Below, piece after piece: positions 32,351 to 41,526 of a stretch of 64,000 bases of DNA. This DNA comes from Ornithinimicrobium avium (GTDB lineage Bacteria; Actinomycetota; Actinomycetes; Actinomycetales; Dermatophilaceae). Every line of letters begins with the position of its first letter. Positions within the stretch are counted from its first letter, which is position 1. The stretch lies in assembly GCF_003351765.1 (NCBI RefSeq), contig NZ_CP031229.1, positions 62,001 to 126,000 on the forward strand. Direction: 5' to 3'. The translations under genes and the position numbers were made by a program. A model generated the notes under the pieces. It did not search any database, had not been told where the DNA came from, and saw nothing but the letters and a program-made list of their open reading frames with translations.

Positions 32351-33348
32351 CCCGGGCCGCGGTCTTCGGCGCAGGCAGCTGGGGCACGGCTTTCGCCCAG
32401 GTCCTCGCCGACGCAGGGGCGCAGCGGGTGACGATCTGGGCGCGCCGGGAGGAGGTGGCCCGCTCCATCCGGGAGGACCACCGCAACCCCGACTACCTGC
32501 CGGACGTGGAGCTGGCCCCGCAGGTGGGCGCGACCACCGACCCGGAGCAGGCCGCACGGCACGCGGACCTGGTCGTGCTGGCCGTGCCTTCCCAGAGCCT
32601 GCGCGAGAACCTCGCCGCCTGGGGGGACGTGCTGGCGCAGGACGCCCTGGTGGTCTCCCTCATGAAGGGGATCGAGCTGGGGACCGGGCTGCGGATGAGC
32701 GAGGTGATCGAGGCGGCCGGGACCGACCGGGGCCGCATCGTCGTGGTCACCGGACCCAACCTCAGCCGCGAGATCGCCGAGCGCCAGCCGGCCGCCGCCG
32801 TGGTCGCGTGCACCGAGCGCGCGGCCGCAGAGCGGGTCGCCGGCCTCGTCGCCGCGCCCTACTTCCGGCCCTACACCCAGACCGACGTGGTCGGTGCCGA
32901 GATCGGCGGAGCGGTCAAGAACGTCATCGCGATCGCCGTGGGCATGGCCGAAGGGCTGGGCTACGGCGACAACACCAAGTCCTCGCTGATCACCAGGGGC
33001 CTGGCCGAGATCGCGCGGCTCGGCCAGGCGCTGGGCGCGGAGCCGTCGACGCTGCGCGGCCTGGCGGGGGTGGGCGACCTCATCGCCACCTGCATGTCCC
33101 CGCTGTCACGCAACCACCGCGTGGGCGTCGCGCTCGGCCAGGGCAGCACCGTCGCCGAGCTGATGAGCGTGCCGCACCAGACCGCCGAGGGGCTCAAGTC
33201 GTGCCGGTCCGTGGTGGAGCTGGCGGGCCGCCACGGCGTCGACATGCCGATCTGCCAGGGCGTGACCGCCGTCGTGGACGGCAAGGCCACTCCCGAGCAG
33301 CTGACCGGGGCGCTGATGTCCCGGGCCCGCAAGCACGAGCTCGCCTGA
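32347..33348 (+). CDS. gpsA: Glycerol-3-phosphate dehydrogenase [NAD(P)+]
   Basis: 333 aa. Reduces dihydroxyacetone phosphate to glycerol-3-phosphate for lipid synthesis. Rossmann motif AVFGAGSWGTAFAQ at the N-terminus, VVLAVPSQSLRENL, GPNLSREIAERQPAA, and the catalytic Lys in IGGAVKNVIAIAVGMAEG. C-terminal domain contains LAGVGDLIATCMSPLSRN, as in all bacterial GpsA. GTG start within the GTGA overlap with plsC. Confidence 0.96.
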   Translation: MTRAAVFGAGSWGTAFAQVLADAGAQRVTIWARREEVARSIREDHRNPDYLPDVELAPQVGATTDPEQAARHADLVVLAVPSQSLRENLAAWGDVLAQDALVVSLMKGIELGTGLRMSEVIEAAGTDRGRIVVVTGPNLSREIAERQPAAAVVACTERAAAERVAGLVAAPYFRPYTQTDVVGAEIGGAVKNVIAIAVGMAEGLGYGDNTKSSLITRGLAEIARLGQALGAEPSTLRGLAGVGDLIATCMSPLSRNHRVGVALGQGSTVAELMSVPHQTAEGLKSCRSVVELAGRHGVDMPICQGVTAVVDGKATPEQLTGALMSRARKHELA

Positions 33349-33399
33349 CGGCGGGTCACTGCCCCGGCCGGCAGTCCGCTGGCACTAGGCTCGGGGCCG

Positions 33400-34557
33400 A
33401 TGGACAGCCAGCCCGCGCAGCCCGACCGCCCCGTCGACCCGGCGGTCGCCGCGACGCGCCCCAGGGTCGCCCTCGTCTTCGGCGGTCGCTCCGAGGAGCA
33501 CGCGATCTCCTGCGCCACCGCGGCCAGCGTGCTGCGGGCGATCGACCGCGACCGGTATGACGTGCTGCCGGTCGGCATCACGCGCGAGGGACGCTGGGTG
33601 CTGGCCGAGGACGACCCCGCCGCGCTGGAGATCCGGGAGGGCCGGCTCCCCGCCGTGGTCGACACGGGGCGTGCCGTCGTCGTGCCGCTCGGCGGCAAGG
33701 ACCGGGTGCTGCGCGTGGTGGAGCCGGACGGGTCCACCACCGCGCTGGGCGAGGTCGACGTCGTCTTCCCGCTCCTGCACGGCCCCTACGGGGAGGACGG
33801 CACGATCCAGGGACTGCTGGAGATGGCCGACATCCGCTACGTCGGCTGCGGCGTGCTCGCCTCGGCGGTGATGATGGACAAGCACGTGATGAAGGTGCTC
33901 TTCGCCTCCGCGGGTCTGCCGGTGGGGCCGTTCACCGTCATCACCGACCTGGACTGGCGGCGGGACCGGGCCGCCTGCCTGGACGCCGCCAACGCCCTGC
34001 GCCTGCCCGTGTTCGTCAAGCCGGCGAGGGCGGGCTCGTCGGTGGGCGTGGTGAAGGTCGACCACCCCGACGAGCTCGAGGCCGCCGTGGACAAGGCCCG
34101 TCAGCACGACCCCAAGGTCGTCGTCGAGCAGGAGATCGTCGGCCGCGAGGTCGAGTGCGGAGTCCTCCAGGGGCGCGGCACCGACCGCCCCCGCATCAGC
34201 GAGCCGGGGGAGGTCACCGTCGTCGGCGGCCACGAGTTCTACGACTTCGAGGCCAAGTACCTCGACGAGGGCAACGTGCGGATCACCGCCCCGGCGCAGG
34301 TCAGCCAGGCGGTGCGGTCCCGGATGCGGGAGATCGCCACCACCGCCTTCGAGGTGGCCGGCTGCGAGGGCCTGGCCAGGGTCGACTGCTTCGTCACCCA
34401 GGACGACGAGGTGATCATCAACGAGATCAACACCATGCCCGGCTTCACGCCCTTCTCCATGTACCCGCTGGTGTGGGCGGCCTCCGGCATGACCTACCCC
34501 GAGCTGGTGGACGAGCTCGTGCAGCTCGGCCTCGAGCGCCCCCTCGGCCTGCGCTGA
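33400..34557 (+). CDS. ddl: D-alanine--D-alanine ligase
   Basis: 385 aa, DdlA-length. ATP-grasp enzyme joining two D-alanines for peptidoglycan precursors. Motifs: FGGRSEEHAISCATAAS, LHGPYGEDGTIQG, VKPARAGSSVGV and NEINTMPGFTPFSMYP; the omega-loop segment YDFEAKYL supports normal D-Ala-D-Ala rather than D-Ala-D-lactate specificity. TAGGCT (33386-33391) ends 9 nt before ATG, so it has its own promoter with nearly no leader despite following gpsA closely. Confidence 0.96.
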   Translation: MDSQPAQPDRPVDPAVAATRPRVALVFGGRSEEHAISCATAASVLRAIDRDRYDVLPVGITREGRWVLAEDDPAALEIREGRLPAVVDTGRAVVVPLGGKDRVLRVVEPDGSTTALGEVDVVFPLLHGPYGEDGTIQGLLEMADIRYVGCGVLASAVMMDKHVMKVLFASAGLPVGPFTVITDLDWRRDRAACLDAANALRLPVFVKPARAGSSVGVVKVDHPDELEAAVDKARQHDPKVVVEQEIVGREVECGVLQGRGTDRPRISEPGEVTVVGGHEFYDFEAKYLDEGNVRITAPAQVSQAVRSRMREIATTAFEVAGCEGLARVDCFVTQDDEVIINEINTMPGFTPFSMYPLVWAASGMTYPELVDELVQLGLERPLGLR

Positions 34558-34586
34558 GCCGGGCCGGCCCGGTCCGTGACCGGCGC

Positions 34587-35054
34587 TCAGCCCGTCACGG
34601 ACGAGCAGTGACCCAGCGTCTGCTCCACCTGGTCGGCCGCCCCGGTGAAGGCCGGCAACCACAGCGGCGCCGTGTCGTAGGAGTCCGGCACGAGCACCTC
34701 GATCGCGGGGGAGCGCCCGTAGGTGGTGAACATCGTCCCGTCGTCCAGCTCGGTGGCGACCCAGTCGACGCCGTTGATGTCCAGGCACTGGTCGGTGGTG
34801 GGACCGGGTGGCTGCTTTCCGCACCGGGCCACGATCGCCGGATCGCCCCAGGCGGCGACGCCGGCGGACTGCACGGCCGTGACCCGGGGGGTGAGGCCGC
34901 CGACGGTCTGCGGCCAGTGGGCCGCGACCGCCCGGCACGCGGGGGAGTCGGCCGCGCCGAAGGGCACCGCCCTGACCGGCGGCTCGCCGCAGCCGGCGAG
35001 GACCACCGCGGGCAGCAGCAGGAGTGCCGGGCTCAGAACTCGACGACGGTGCAC
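34587..35054 (-). CDS. DUF3515 lipoprotein
   Basis: 155 aa. Signal peptide with lipobox VLAGC (Cys about 22), then a small domain with the pattern ACRAVAAHWP, CLDINGVDWVATELDDGTMFTTYGRSPAIEVLVP typical of DUF3515. Function unknown; exported and lipid-anchored. Conserved position between ddl and thiL in actinobacteria. Start GTG 35054 overlaps the end of the upstream Lrp-like gene by 22 bp, suggesting coupled translation. Confidence 0.87.
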   Translation of the reverse strand: MHRRRVLSPALLLLPAVVLAGCGEPPVRAVPFGAADSPACRAVAAHWPQTVGGLTPRVTAVQSAGVAAWGDPAIVARCGKQPPGPTTDQCLDINGVDWVATELDDGTMFTTYGRSPAIEVLVPDSYDTAPLWLPAFTGAADQVEQTLGHCSSVTG

Positions 35055-35266
35055 GTGGTGGTGCGGGTGATGCGGGGGACGGCCTGGACCCGGGCGATGA
35101 CCTCACGGCCCAGGGCCTGCACGGTCGGGGACTCGACCACGACGATCACGTCGTAGGGCCCGGCCACGTCCTCGGCGGACAGGACGCCGGGGAGCTGGCG
35201 CACGGCACGGGTGACGTCGGCAGAGGCGCCGACCTCGGTCTGGACGAGGATGTAGGCCTTGATCAC
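35033..35266 (-). CDS. Stand-alone Lrp/AsnC ligand-binding (RAM) domain protein
   Basis: 77 aa. Only the RAM domain is present (IKAYILVQTEVGASADVTRAVRQLPG, then GPYDVIVVVESPTVQALGREVI); there is no HTH, which is normal for this small class. Such proteins bind amino acids and form rings; their targets are unknown. GTG is preceded by AGGAGGTG, an excellent ribosome site. Divergent from thiL. Confidence 0.85.
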   Translation of the reverse strand: MIKAYILVQTEVGASADVTRAVRQLPGVLSAEDVAGPYDVIVVVESPTVQALGREVIARVQAVPRITRTTTCTVVEF

Positions 35267-35335
35267 GTCGCACCTCCTGGGCGGGGTCTGCCCAGAGGCT
35301 ACCGTGCGGGGGTGGACGTTGAGGAGGAAGCGGCG

Positions 35336-36343
35336 ATGACCGACGACGGGACGACGCTCGCGGGCCGGGGGGAGGCGGGCCTGCTGGGTGACGTGCTCGC
35401 GGCATACCGGGACCTGCCGACCGACGGGGTGCTGGTGGGACCGGGGGACGACACGGCCCTCCTGGCCGTCCGTCGGGGTGCGGTGCTGGCCACGACGGAT
35501 ACCGTCGTGCGCGACCGGGACTGGCGCGACGAGTGGTCCTCGGCGCAGGACGTCGGGATCAAGGTCGTCACCCAGAACCTCGCCGACCTGGCCGCCATGG
35601 GCGGCCGGGGCACCGGTCTCCTCGTGGCGCTGGCGGCCCCGCCGACCCTGCCGATGGACTGGGCACGCGGCCTGAGCGAGGGTATCGCGACCGCGGCCGG
35701 CATGGCAGGGGTCCCGGTCCTCGGCGGCGACGTGTCCTCGACGGCGTCGGACGCGGTGATGGTCGCCGTCACCGCGCTCGGCGAGCTCGCGGACGGCGTC
35801 CAGGAGCCGGTGCTGCGCGGAGGCGTCCGCCCGGGGGACGTCCTGGCCGTGTCCGGGCCGCTGGGGAGGTCGGGGGCCGGGCTGGCGCTGCTGGAGGGCG
35901 GTGCGTCGGTCGGCCGGGACGAGCAGGAACGACGGCTGCTGGACCACCATCGGCGCCCCGTCGTGGACCTGGAGCAGGGACCGGTGGCGGCACGCGCGGG
36001 GGCGACCGCGATGATCGACGTGTCGGACGGTCTCGTGCGGGACAGCGACCGTGTCGCCCGCGCCGGGGGAGTCACGCTGGTGCTCGACCGGGGCGCGCTG
36101 GAGAGGTTGGCGGCGCAGCTGGTCCCGGCGCTGCCCGCCTCAGGGGCCCTGCGCCAGGTGCTCGCCGGGGGCGAGGAGCACGAGCTGCTGGCCACCTTCC
36201 CGGCGGCCTCCGCCGTGCCGGCGGGGTGGACCGTCCTGGGGCAGGCGGTCGCGGCGGATGGCGCAGACGGCCCGCCGGGGGTGCGGCTGGACGGGTCGCG
36301 GCTGGACCCTGCGACGGGGGGTTGGGACCACTTCGGCGGCTGA
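35336..36343 (+). CDS. thiL: Thiamine-monophosphate kinase
   Basis: 335 aa. Phosphorylates thiamine phosphate to thiamine diphosphate. PurM-like fold with VGPGDDTALLA (ATP and Mg binding), TTDTVVRDRDW, KVVTQNLADLAAMGG, PVLGGDVSS and IDVSDGLVRDSDR. The motif order and length are standard. ATG 35336 has GAGGAGGAAG 5-14 nt upstream. No TPP riboswitch is recognisable in the 69-bp upstream gap. Terminated by a hairpin shared with the convergent rpmB. Confidence 0.94.
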   Translation: MTDDGTTLAGRGEAGLLGDVLAAYRDLPTDGVLVGPGDDTALLAVRRGAVLATTDTVVRDRDWRDEWSSAQDVGIKVVTQNLADLAAMGGRGTGLLVALAAPPTLPMDWARGLSEGIATAAGMAGVPVLGGDVSSTASDAVMVAVTALGELADGVQEPVLRGGVRPGDVLAVSGPLGRSGAGLALLEGGASVGRDEQERRLLDHHRRPVVDLEQGPVAARAGATAMIDVSDGLVRDSDRVARAGGVTLVLDRGALERLAAQLVPALPASGALRQVLAGGEEHELLATFPAASAVPAGWTVLGQAVAADGADGPPGVRLDGSRLDPATGGWDHFGG

Positions 36344-36371
36344 AGCCCGGCCGGTCCCTGAAGACGCACAA

Positions 36372-36405
36372 GAGCCGACGCGCACCACCTGGGTGCGGTC
36401 GGCTC
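36372..36405. terminator. Terminator between thiL and rpmB
   Basis: GAGCCGAC-GCGCACC arm pairs with GGTGCG-GTCGGCTC (36372-36405), four-base loop; convergent genes on both sides. Confidence 0.7.
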
Positions 36406-36441
36406 GGGTGCTGCTCGGGCCGGGTCGGGCCCGGGACCGGG

Positions 36442-36627
36442 TCAGCGGGTGACCTTGCCTGCCTTGAGGCAGGAGGTGCACACGTTGAGGCGCTTCGGGG
36501 TCGCCCCCACCATGGCGCGCACGCGCTGGATGTTCGGGTTCCAGCGGCGCTTGGTGCGGCGGTGGGAGTGCGAGATGCTGTGACCGAAGCTCGGTCCCTT
36601 GCCGCAGACGTCGCAAGTGGCAGCCAC
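36442..36627 (-). CDS. rpmB: 50S ribosomal protein L28
   Basis: 61 aa. Starts MAATCDVCGKGPSFGHSISH and has RRTKRRWNPNIQ; cysteine pairs CDVC and CTSC are retained, so this is the zinc-binding (C+) form. GTG start with CCAGGAGA upstream. Presence of the C+ form matters because many actinobacteria also keep a zinc-free paralogue controlled by Zur, which is not in the window. Confidence 0.96.
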   Translation of the reverse strand: MAATCDVCGKGPSFGHSISHSHRRTKRRWNPNIQRVRAMVGATPKRLNVCTSCLKAGKVTR

Positions 36628-36801
36628 GGTGTTCTCCTGGTGTCGGTCCGGTGGTGGTCTGGTGCTGCAGGACCGGGCATACGTGTCGCGACCGGTCACG
36701 GGCAACCTCGTCAGCGTACCGGAACGCGCGGGATGCTCCCAAATCTGGACCTTCTCGCCGACGTCCTGTGGAGGGCGCTCGGAGGCGGCGGCCGCTGCGG
36801 A

Positions 36802-36807
36802 TAGGTT
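36802..36807 (+). promoter_or_regulatory. -10 box of the DAK2-domain gene
   Basis: TAGGTT, with GTG 36814 7 nt after its end: leaderless arrangement. Confidence 0.5.
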
Positions 36808-36813
36808 GGGCAC

Positions 36814-38577
36814 GTGTCTCATCCCGGCCTCGACCTGGTCGCCGCCCGACGTTGGGCGATGACCTCACGTCTCATGCTCGCGGGGGCGCGGGAGCGGATC
36901 GACGACCTCAACGTGTTCCCGGTCGCCGACGGGGACACCGGCACCAACATGTATCTCACCATCGACGGCTCGTTGGACTTCGTGCGCGGCCAGTTCGCCC
37001 TGGGTGCGGGCACCGACCGGCTCGACGAGGGCCTGGCGCTGATCGCCCGCGGGATGCTGCTCTCGGCCCGCGGCAACTCCGGCGTGATCCTCGCCCAGCT
37101 GACCCGTGGCCTGTCCGACGCGGTCGGCCCCGAGGTGCAGGTCGCCGGACCGGAGGAGCTGGCGGTGGCGTTCGAGACCGCGGCCCGCACCGCCTGGGAC
37201 GCGGTCGCCTCACCGGTCGAGGGCACGATCCTCTCGGTGGCGCGGGCGGCGGCGCAGAGCGCCCGCGCTGCGGTCGACCGGGGTCGCCCGCTGCACTCGG
37301 AGGAAGGCGAGATCGACGTGCTGGACGTCGTCAGCGAGGCGCTCGAGGGAGCCCGCGAGGCCCTCGCGCGCACCCCGGAGCAGCTGCCCGAGCTGCGCCA
37401 CGCGGGCGTCGTCGACGCGGGCGGCGCAGGGCTCGTCCTGGTGGTGGAGGCGTTGCAGGCCGTGCTGGAGGACCGGCCCCAGCGAAGGACGGCCGAGCTG
37501 CCCACGTGGTGGGAGGTCGGGGCCGGGGAGGACCGCCGCCCCGCAGCGGGCCGCGCCGGGCCCGACGGGGGGAGCGTGGAGGTGATGTTCCTGCTCACCG
37601 GCAGCGACGAGGGGCGGGCCGGGAGGCTGAGGGCCCACCTGGTCCGGCTGGGCACCTCGGTCGCCGTGGCCGGCGGACCGCACGACTACCAGGTCCACGT
37701 GCACCTCGACGACCCGAGGCTCGCCGTCGAGGCGGGCGCCCTGGCCGGCGTGGTCGAGGACGTGCGGATGACCTCCCTGAAGGACGGCAGCGCGCTCGCG
37801 CCGCTGCCCGGACCGGCCGCACCCTGCGAGGCGCTCCGGGAAGCCCTGAGCTCCCGCGCGACCGACGGGGATCCCGACGGCACGGACGGCGGCCCCGGCG
37901 CGGCGGAGGCACGGCCCGCGCTGGCCGTGGTCGCCTGCGGGCTCGGGGCGGGCGTCGAGCGGCTCCTCGCGGCCGGCGGTGCCCAGGTGGTCCCCTCCGG
38001 GCCGCGCCACCGCGCCTCGGCGGGCCAGCTGCTCGCCGCGATCTGGGCCTGCGACACCCCGCGGGTGGCGCTGCTGCCCAACGACGCCGACACCGTCATG
38101 GTCGCGATGGCCGCAGCCGACGCCGCTGCGCGCGAGGGCGTCGTGGTCGACGTCGTGCCCAGCCGCACCCTCGTGCAGGGCCTCGCCGCGCTGGCCGTTC
38201 TCGACCTGGCGGCGGAGCCGGAGGACGCGGTGGCGGCGATGTCCGAGGCCGCCGCCGCGGTGCGCCCGGGTGCGCTGACGCAGGCCGAGCGCCCCGCGGA
38301 GACGCCGGTGGGTCACGTCGCCCCCGGCCAGTGGATCGGGATCGTGGACCACACGATCGTCGCCGTCGGCACCGACCTGCCCGCTGTCGCCACCCGGCTG
38401 CTGGACCTGCTCTGGCACGACGACGCGGAGATCGTCACGGTCCTGCGGGGCGGCGGCGCGCAGCCCGGGGAGCTGGACCAGGTGCTGGAGGACCTGCTCC
38501 TGCGTCGCCCGGGGGTCGAGGTGGACACGATCGACGGGGGACAGCCGACCTACCCCTACCTGCTGGGGGTCGAGTGA
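36814..38577 (+). CDS. DAK2 domain fatty-acid kinase-like protein (FakA/YloV type)
   Basis: 587 aa. N-terminal DhaL/DAK2 domain with DDLNVFPVADGDTGTNMYLT (Mg-ATP Asp cluster) and LLSARGNSGVILAQL; central domain and C-terminal DegV-binding region follow. FakA phosphorylates fatty acids presented by a FakB (DegV) partner, which is not in the window. Directly before recG with a GTGA overlap (38574-38577), the order conserved across Gram-positive bacteria. Confidence 0.9.
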   Translation: MSHPGLDLVAARRWAMTSRLMLAGARERIDDLNVFPVADGDTGTNMYLTIDGSLDFVRGQFALGAGTDRLDEGLALIARGMLLSARGNSGVILAQLTRGLSDAVGPEVQVAGPEELAVAFETAARTAWDAVASPVEGTILSVARAAAQSARAAVDRGRPLHSEEGEIDVLDVVSEALEGAREALARTPEQLPELRHAGVVDAGGAGLVLVVEALQAVLEDRPQRRTAELPTWWEVGAGEDRRPAAGRAGPDGGSVEVMFLLTGSDEGRAGRLRAHLVRLGTSVAVAGGPHDYQVHVHLDDPRLAVEAGALAGVVEDVRMTSLKDGSALAPLPGPAAPCEALREALSSRATDGDPDGTDGGPGAAEARPALAVVACGLGAGVERLLAAGGAQVVPSGPRHRASAGQLLAAIWACDTPRVALLPNDADTVMVAMAAADAAAREGVVVDVVPSRTLVQGLAALAVLDLAAEPEDAVAAMSEAAAAVRPGALTQAERPAETPVGHVAPGQWIGIVDHTIVAVGTDLPAVATRLLDLLWHDDAEIVTVLRGGGAQPGELDQVLEDLLLRRPGVEVDTIDGGQPTYPYLLGVE

Positions 38578-40877
38578 CCGGCCTGGACCTGGACTCCCGA
38601 CTGCGCACGATCGTCGGCGCCGGCGCCAAGCGACTGGAGACCGCGCGCGGCCTCACCACGGTGCGCGACATGCTCGACTTCCTGCCGCGCACCTACCTCG
38701 ACCCCGCCCGGCCGACCGCGTTCACCCACCTGCCGCACGGTGAGGACGTCGTCGTGGTCGGCACCGTACGCTCGGCCACGACCCGCTCCATGAAGACCCG
38801 GCGCGGCCGGATCCTGGTGGTCGACCTCGAGGACGACTCCGGCGGCGGCACCCTGCAGCTCACCTTCTTCAAGCCGTTCGGTCACCAGGACCGGCTCGTG
38901 CCCGGGGCACGGGTGGTCGCCTCCGGCCAGATCGGCACCTACGGGCGCCAGCTCCAGCTCACCCACCCCGACTACGCCGTGCTCGACGGCGGAGCCGGTC
39001 CGTCCTCCGCGGGGTCGTCCTCCGGGGGGTGGCTGCTGGGCGGCCTGGTCCCGGTCTACCCGGCCACGGCCAAGCTCTCGCCGATCGTCCACGGTGACCT
39101 GCTCGACCTGGTCCTGCACGCCCTCGTCGAGCTGCCCGACCCGCTGCCGGAGCAGGTGCGCGCCGCGCACGACCTGCCGGGCCTGCTCGAGGCCTACCAT
39201 CTCGTGCACCGCCCGCAGAGCGTCGCGGACCACCGCCGGGGCCGGTGGCGGCTGAAGTTCCAGGAGGCCTTCGTCATCCAGGCGGCCCTGGCGCAGGCCC
39301 GGCTGGCCAGCGACGCCGTGCCGGCGGTGCCGCGCGAGCCCGTCGAGGGGGGCCTGGTCGACGCGCTCCTGGAGCGGCTGCCCTTCGACCTCACCCAGGG
39401 CCAGCACGTCGTCCTCGGCGAGCTGCGCAGCGACCTGTCGCGCCCCGTCCCGATGAACCGCCTCCTGCAGGGCGAGGTCGGCTCCGGCAAAACCGTCCTG
39501 GCGCTGCTGGCGATGCTCGCGGTCGTCGACGCCGGTGGCCAGGCGGCGATGCTGGCCCCCACCGAGGTCCTCGCCGCCCAGCACCACCGGGCGATCACGG
39601 CCATGCTCGGACCGATCGCCGAGGGCGGGATGCTCGGAGGTATGGAGGGGGGCACCCGGGTGGCGCTGCTCACCGGCAGCCAGTCGACCGCCGAGCGCCG
39701 GGCCAACCTGCTGGCGGCCGCCTCCGGGGCGGCGGGGATCGTCGTGGGCACGCACGCCCTCATCCAGGAGCACGTCCAGCTCGCCGAGCTCGGCCTCGTC
39801 GTGGTCGACGAGCAGCACCGCTTCGGCGTCGAGCAGCGCGACGCCCTGCGGGCCAAGGCGGACGCCGCGCCGCACGTGCTGGTGATGACCGCGACCCCGA
39901 TCCCGCGCACCGTCGCCATGACCGTCTACGGCGACATGACCATCTCGACCCTGCGCGAGCTGCCGCGAGGACGCCAGCCGATCACCACGCACGTGGTCAC
40001 CGGAGACAAGCCGCGCTGGCTGGAGCGGACCTGGCAGCGGGTGGCCGAGGAGGCCCGCGGGGGCGGCCAGGTCTACGTCGTCTGCCCACGGATCGGGGAG
40101 GAGACCGACCCCGACCTGCCCGGCGCGGACACCGTCGGGCCGGGCGGGCCCACCGCGCCGGAGCAGCAGGCAGGCGCACCGGCCGCCGGGGAGGAGGGGG
40201 GTGCAGGAGCCACGGACGACCCGACGGGGGGTGAGGAGCTCGGGCCGGCCGAGGAGGGGCCCCAGCTGCACGGGGTGCACCAGGTGGCGCGCGCGCTGCG
40301 CGCGCTGCCCAGCACGGCCGACCTGCGGATCGAGACGCTCCACGGACGGATGAGCGGGGAGGAGAAGGACACGGTCATGCGCGCCTTCGCCACCGGGGCG
40401 GTCGACGTGCTGGTCTCCACGACGGTCATCGAGGTGGGTGTCGACGTCGCGGACGCCACGACGATGGTGGTGCTCGACGCCGACCGGTTCGGCATCTCCC
40501 AGCTGCACCAGCTGCGGGGACGCGTGGGTCGCGGCGGGCGGCCGGGGCTGTGCCTGCTGGTCACCCAGGGCGGGTCGGGGGACGCCGGTGCGGTCGAGCG
40601 CCTGGACCAGGTCGCCTCGACGACCGACGGCTTCGAGCTGGCCCGCCTCGACCTGGAGACCCGCCGCGAGGGCGACGTGCTGGGCGCCACCCAGAGCGGT
40701 GGCCGCAGCGGGCTGCGCTTCCTGCGCCTGGCCCGCGACGAGGAGCTGATCGTCGCGGCCCACGAGGCGGCCTGGGCGACCGTCGAGTCCGATCCGGACC
40801 TGGCCGGGCACCCGGCCCTGCGGCGCGAGCTGGCGCTGCTCGACGCCGAGCGGGCCGCCTTCCTGGAGAGGGGCTGA
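38574..40877 (+). CDS. recG: ATP-dependent DNA helicase RecG
   Basis: 767 aa. N-terminal wedge/OB domain (about 60-150: VVVGTVRSATTRSMKTRRGR), then SF2 motifs: QGEVGSGKTVLALLAML (Walker A), VVDEQHRFGVEQR (DEQH), MTATPIPRTVAMTVYGD (III), and the C-lobe with TTVIEVGVDVADATTMVV and QLRGRVGRGG (V and VI). Remodels stalled replication forks. Between VCPRIGEE and LHGVHQVARALR is an acidic, Gly/Ala/Pro-rich insert of about 55 residues (about 510-565) that most RecG proteins have only in short form. GTG start overlaps the DAK2 stop. Confidence 0.95.
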   Translation: MTGLDLDSRLRTIVGAGAKRLETARGLTTVRDMLDFLPRTYLDPARPTAFTHLPHGEDVVVVGTVRSATTRSMKTRRGRILVVDLEDDSGGGTLQLTFFKPFGHQDRLVPGARVVASGQIGTYGRQLQLTHPDYAVLDGGAGPSSAGSSSGGWLLGGLVPVYPATAKLSPIVHGDLLDLVLHALVELPDPLPEQVRAAHDLPGLLEAYHLVHRPQSVADHRRGRWRLKFQEAFVIQAALAQARLASDAVPAVPREPVEGGLVDALLERLPFDLTQGQHVVLGELRSDLSRPVPMNRLLQGEVGSGKTVLALLAMLAVVDAGGQAAMLAPTEVLAAQHHRAITAMLGPIAEGGMLGGMEGGTRVALLTGSQSTAERRANLLAAASGAAGIVVGTHALIQEHVQLAELGLVVVDEQHRFGVEQRDALRAKADAAPHVLVMTATPIPRTVAMTVYGDMTISTLRELPRGRQPITTHVVTGDKPRWLERTWQRVAEEARGGGQVYVVCPRIGEETDPDLPGADTVGPGGPTAPEQQAGAPAAGEEGGAGATDDPTGGEELGPAEEGPQLHGVHQVARALRALPSTADLRIETLHGRMSGEEKDTVMRAFATGAVDVLVSTTVIEVGVDVADATTMVVLDADRFGISQLHQLRGRVGRGGRPGLCLLVTQGGSGDAGAVERLDQVASTTDGFELARLDLETRREGDVLGATQSGGRSGLRFLRLARDEELIVAAHEAAWATVESDPDLAGHPALRRELALLDAERAAFLERG

Positions 40878-40882
40878 GGCCG

Positions 40883-41473
40883 GTGACGCGCATCATCGCC
40901 GGCAGGTTGGGCGGCCGTACCATCGCGACCCCGCGCGGGGCGGCCACCCGGCCGACGACCGAGCGCGTCCGGGAGGCGCTGTTCTCGCGCGTGGCGGCGC
41001 TCGTCGACCTCGACGGTGCCCGGGTGCTGGACCTCTACGCCGGCTCCGGCGCCCTGGGTCTGGAGTCGCTCTCCCGGGGGGCCGCGCAGCTGCTGGCCGT
41101 GGAGAAGCACCGCCCGACGGCGGCGCTGGCCGAGCGCAACGCCCGGACCCTCGGCCTGGACGGGTCCGTCCAGGTGCAGGCCGCGCCGGTGGAGCGGGTG
41201 CTGCGCGGCGGTCCCGGCGCGGGAGGCGCGGAGGACGCCTACGACCTCGTCCTGCTCGACCCGCCCTACCCGCTGGACGAGGACGGCCTCGCCACGGTGC
41301 TCGCCCTCCTGGTCGACCACGGCTGGCTCGCTCCAGACGCCCTGGTGGTCGTCGAGCGCAGCGTCCGCTCACCCGAGCCGAGGTGGCCGGCAGGCCTGGC
41401 CCCCCTGGGGTCTCGCTCCTACGGCGAGACCGCGCTGCACCTGGCGGAGCCGGCACCTCATACCCCCCTGTGA
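40883..41473 (+). CDS. rsmD: 16S rRNA (guanine966-N2)-methyltransferase
   Basis: 196 aa. SAM-dependent methylase fold with VLDLYAGSGALGLESLSRGA (motif I) and the catalytic DPPYPL (motif IV). N-terminus TRIIAGRLGGRTIATPRG and PTTERVREALFSR are RsmD hallmarks. Starts 5 bp after recG, so part of the same operon. Ending beyond the fold is short. Confidence 0.94.
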   Translation: MTRIIAGRLGGRTIATPRGAATRPTTERVREALFSRVAALVDLDGARVLDLYAGSGALGLESLSRGAAQLLAVEKHRPTAALAERNARTLGLDGSVQVQAAPVERVLRGGPGAGGAEDAYDLVLLDPPYPLDEDGLATVLALLVDHGWLAPDALVVVERSVRSPEPRWPAGLAPLGSRSYGETALHLAEPAPHTPL

Positions 41474-41526
41474 CGCGCGGACCGGTCCGGCGCGACGGGA
41501 GCGGGCCGGGATGCCACGATCTGGGC

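Noticed and set aside
35267..35335. TPP riboswitch upstream of thiL
   Set aside because: The gap is only 69 bp and shows no THI-box sequence; a normal ribosome site is present.
36651..40877. A 1408-codon open frame spanning the DAK2 gene and recG
   Set aside because: The first 640 codons are an out-of-frame reading of the DAK2-domain gene, low in complexity and rich in Arg/Gly. The genuine recG starts at GTG 38574.
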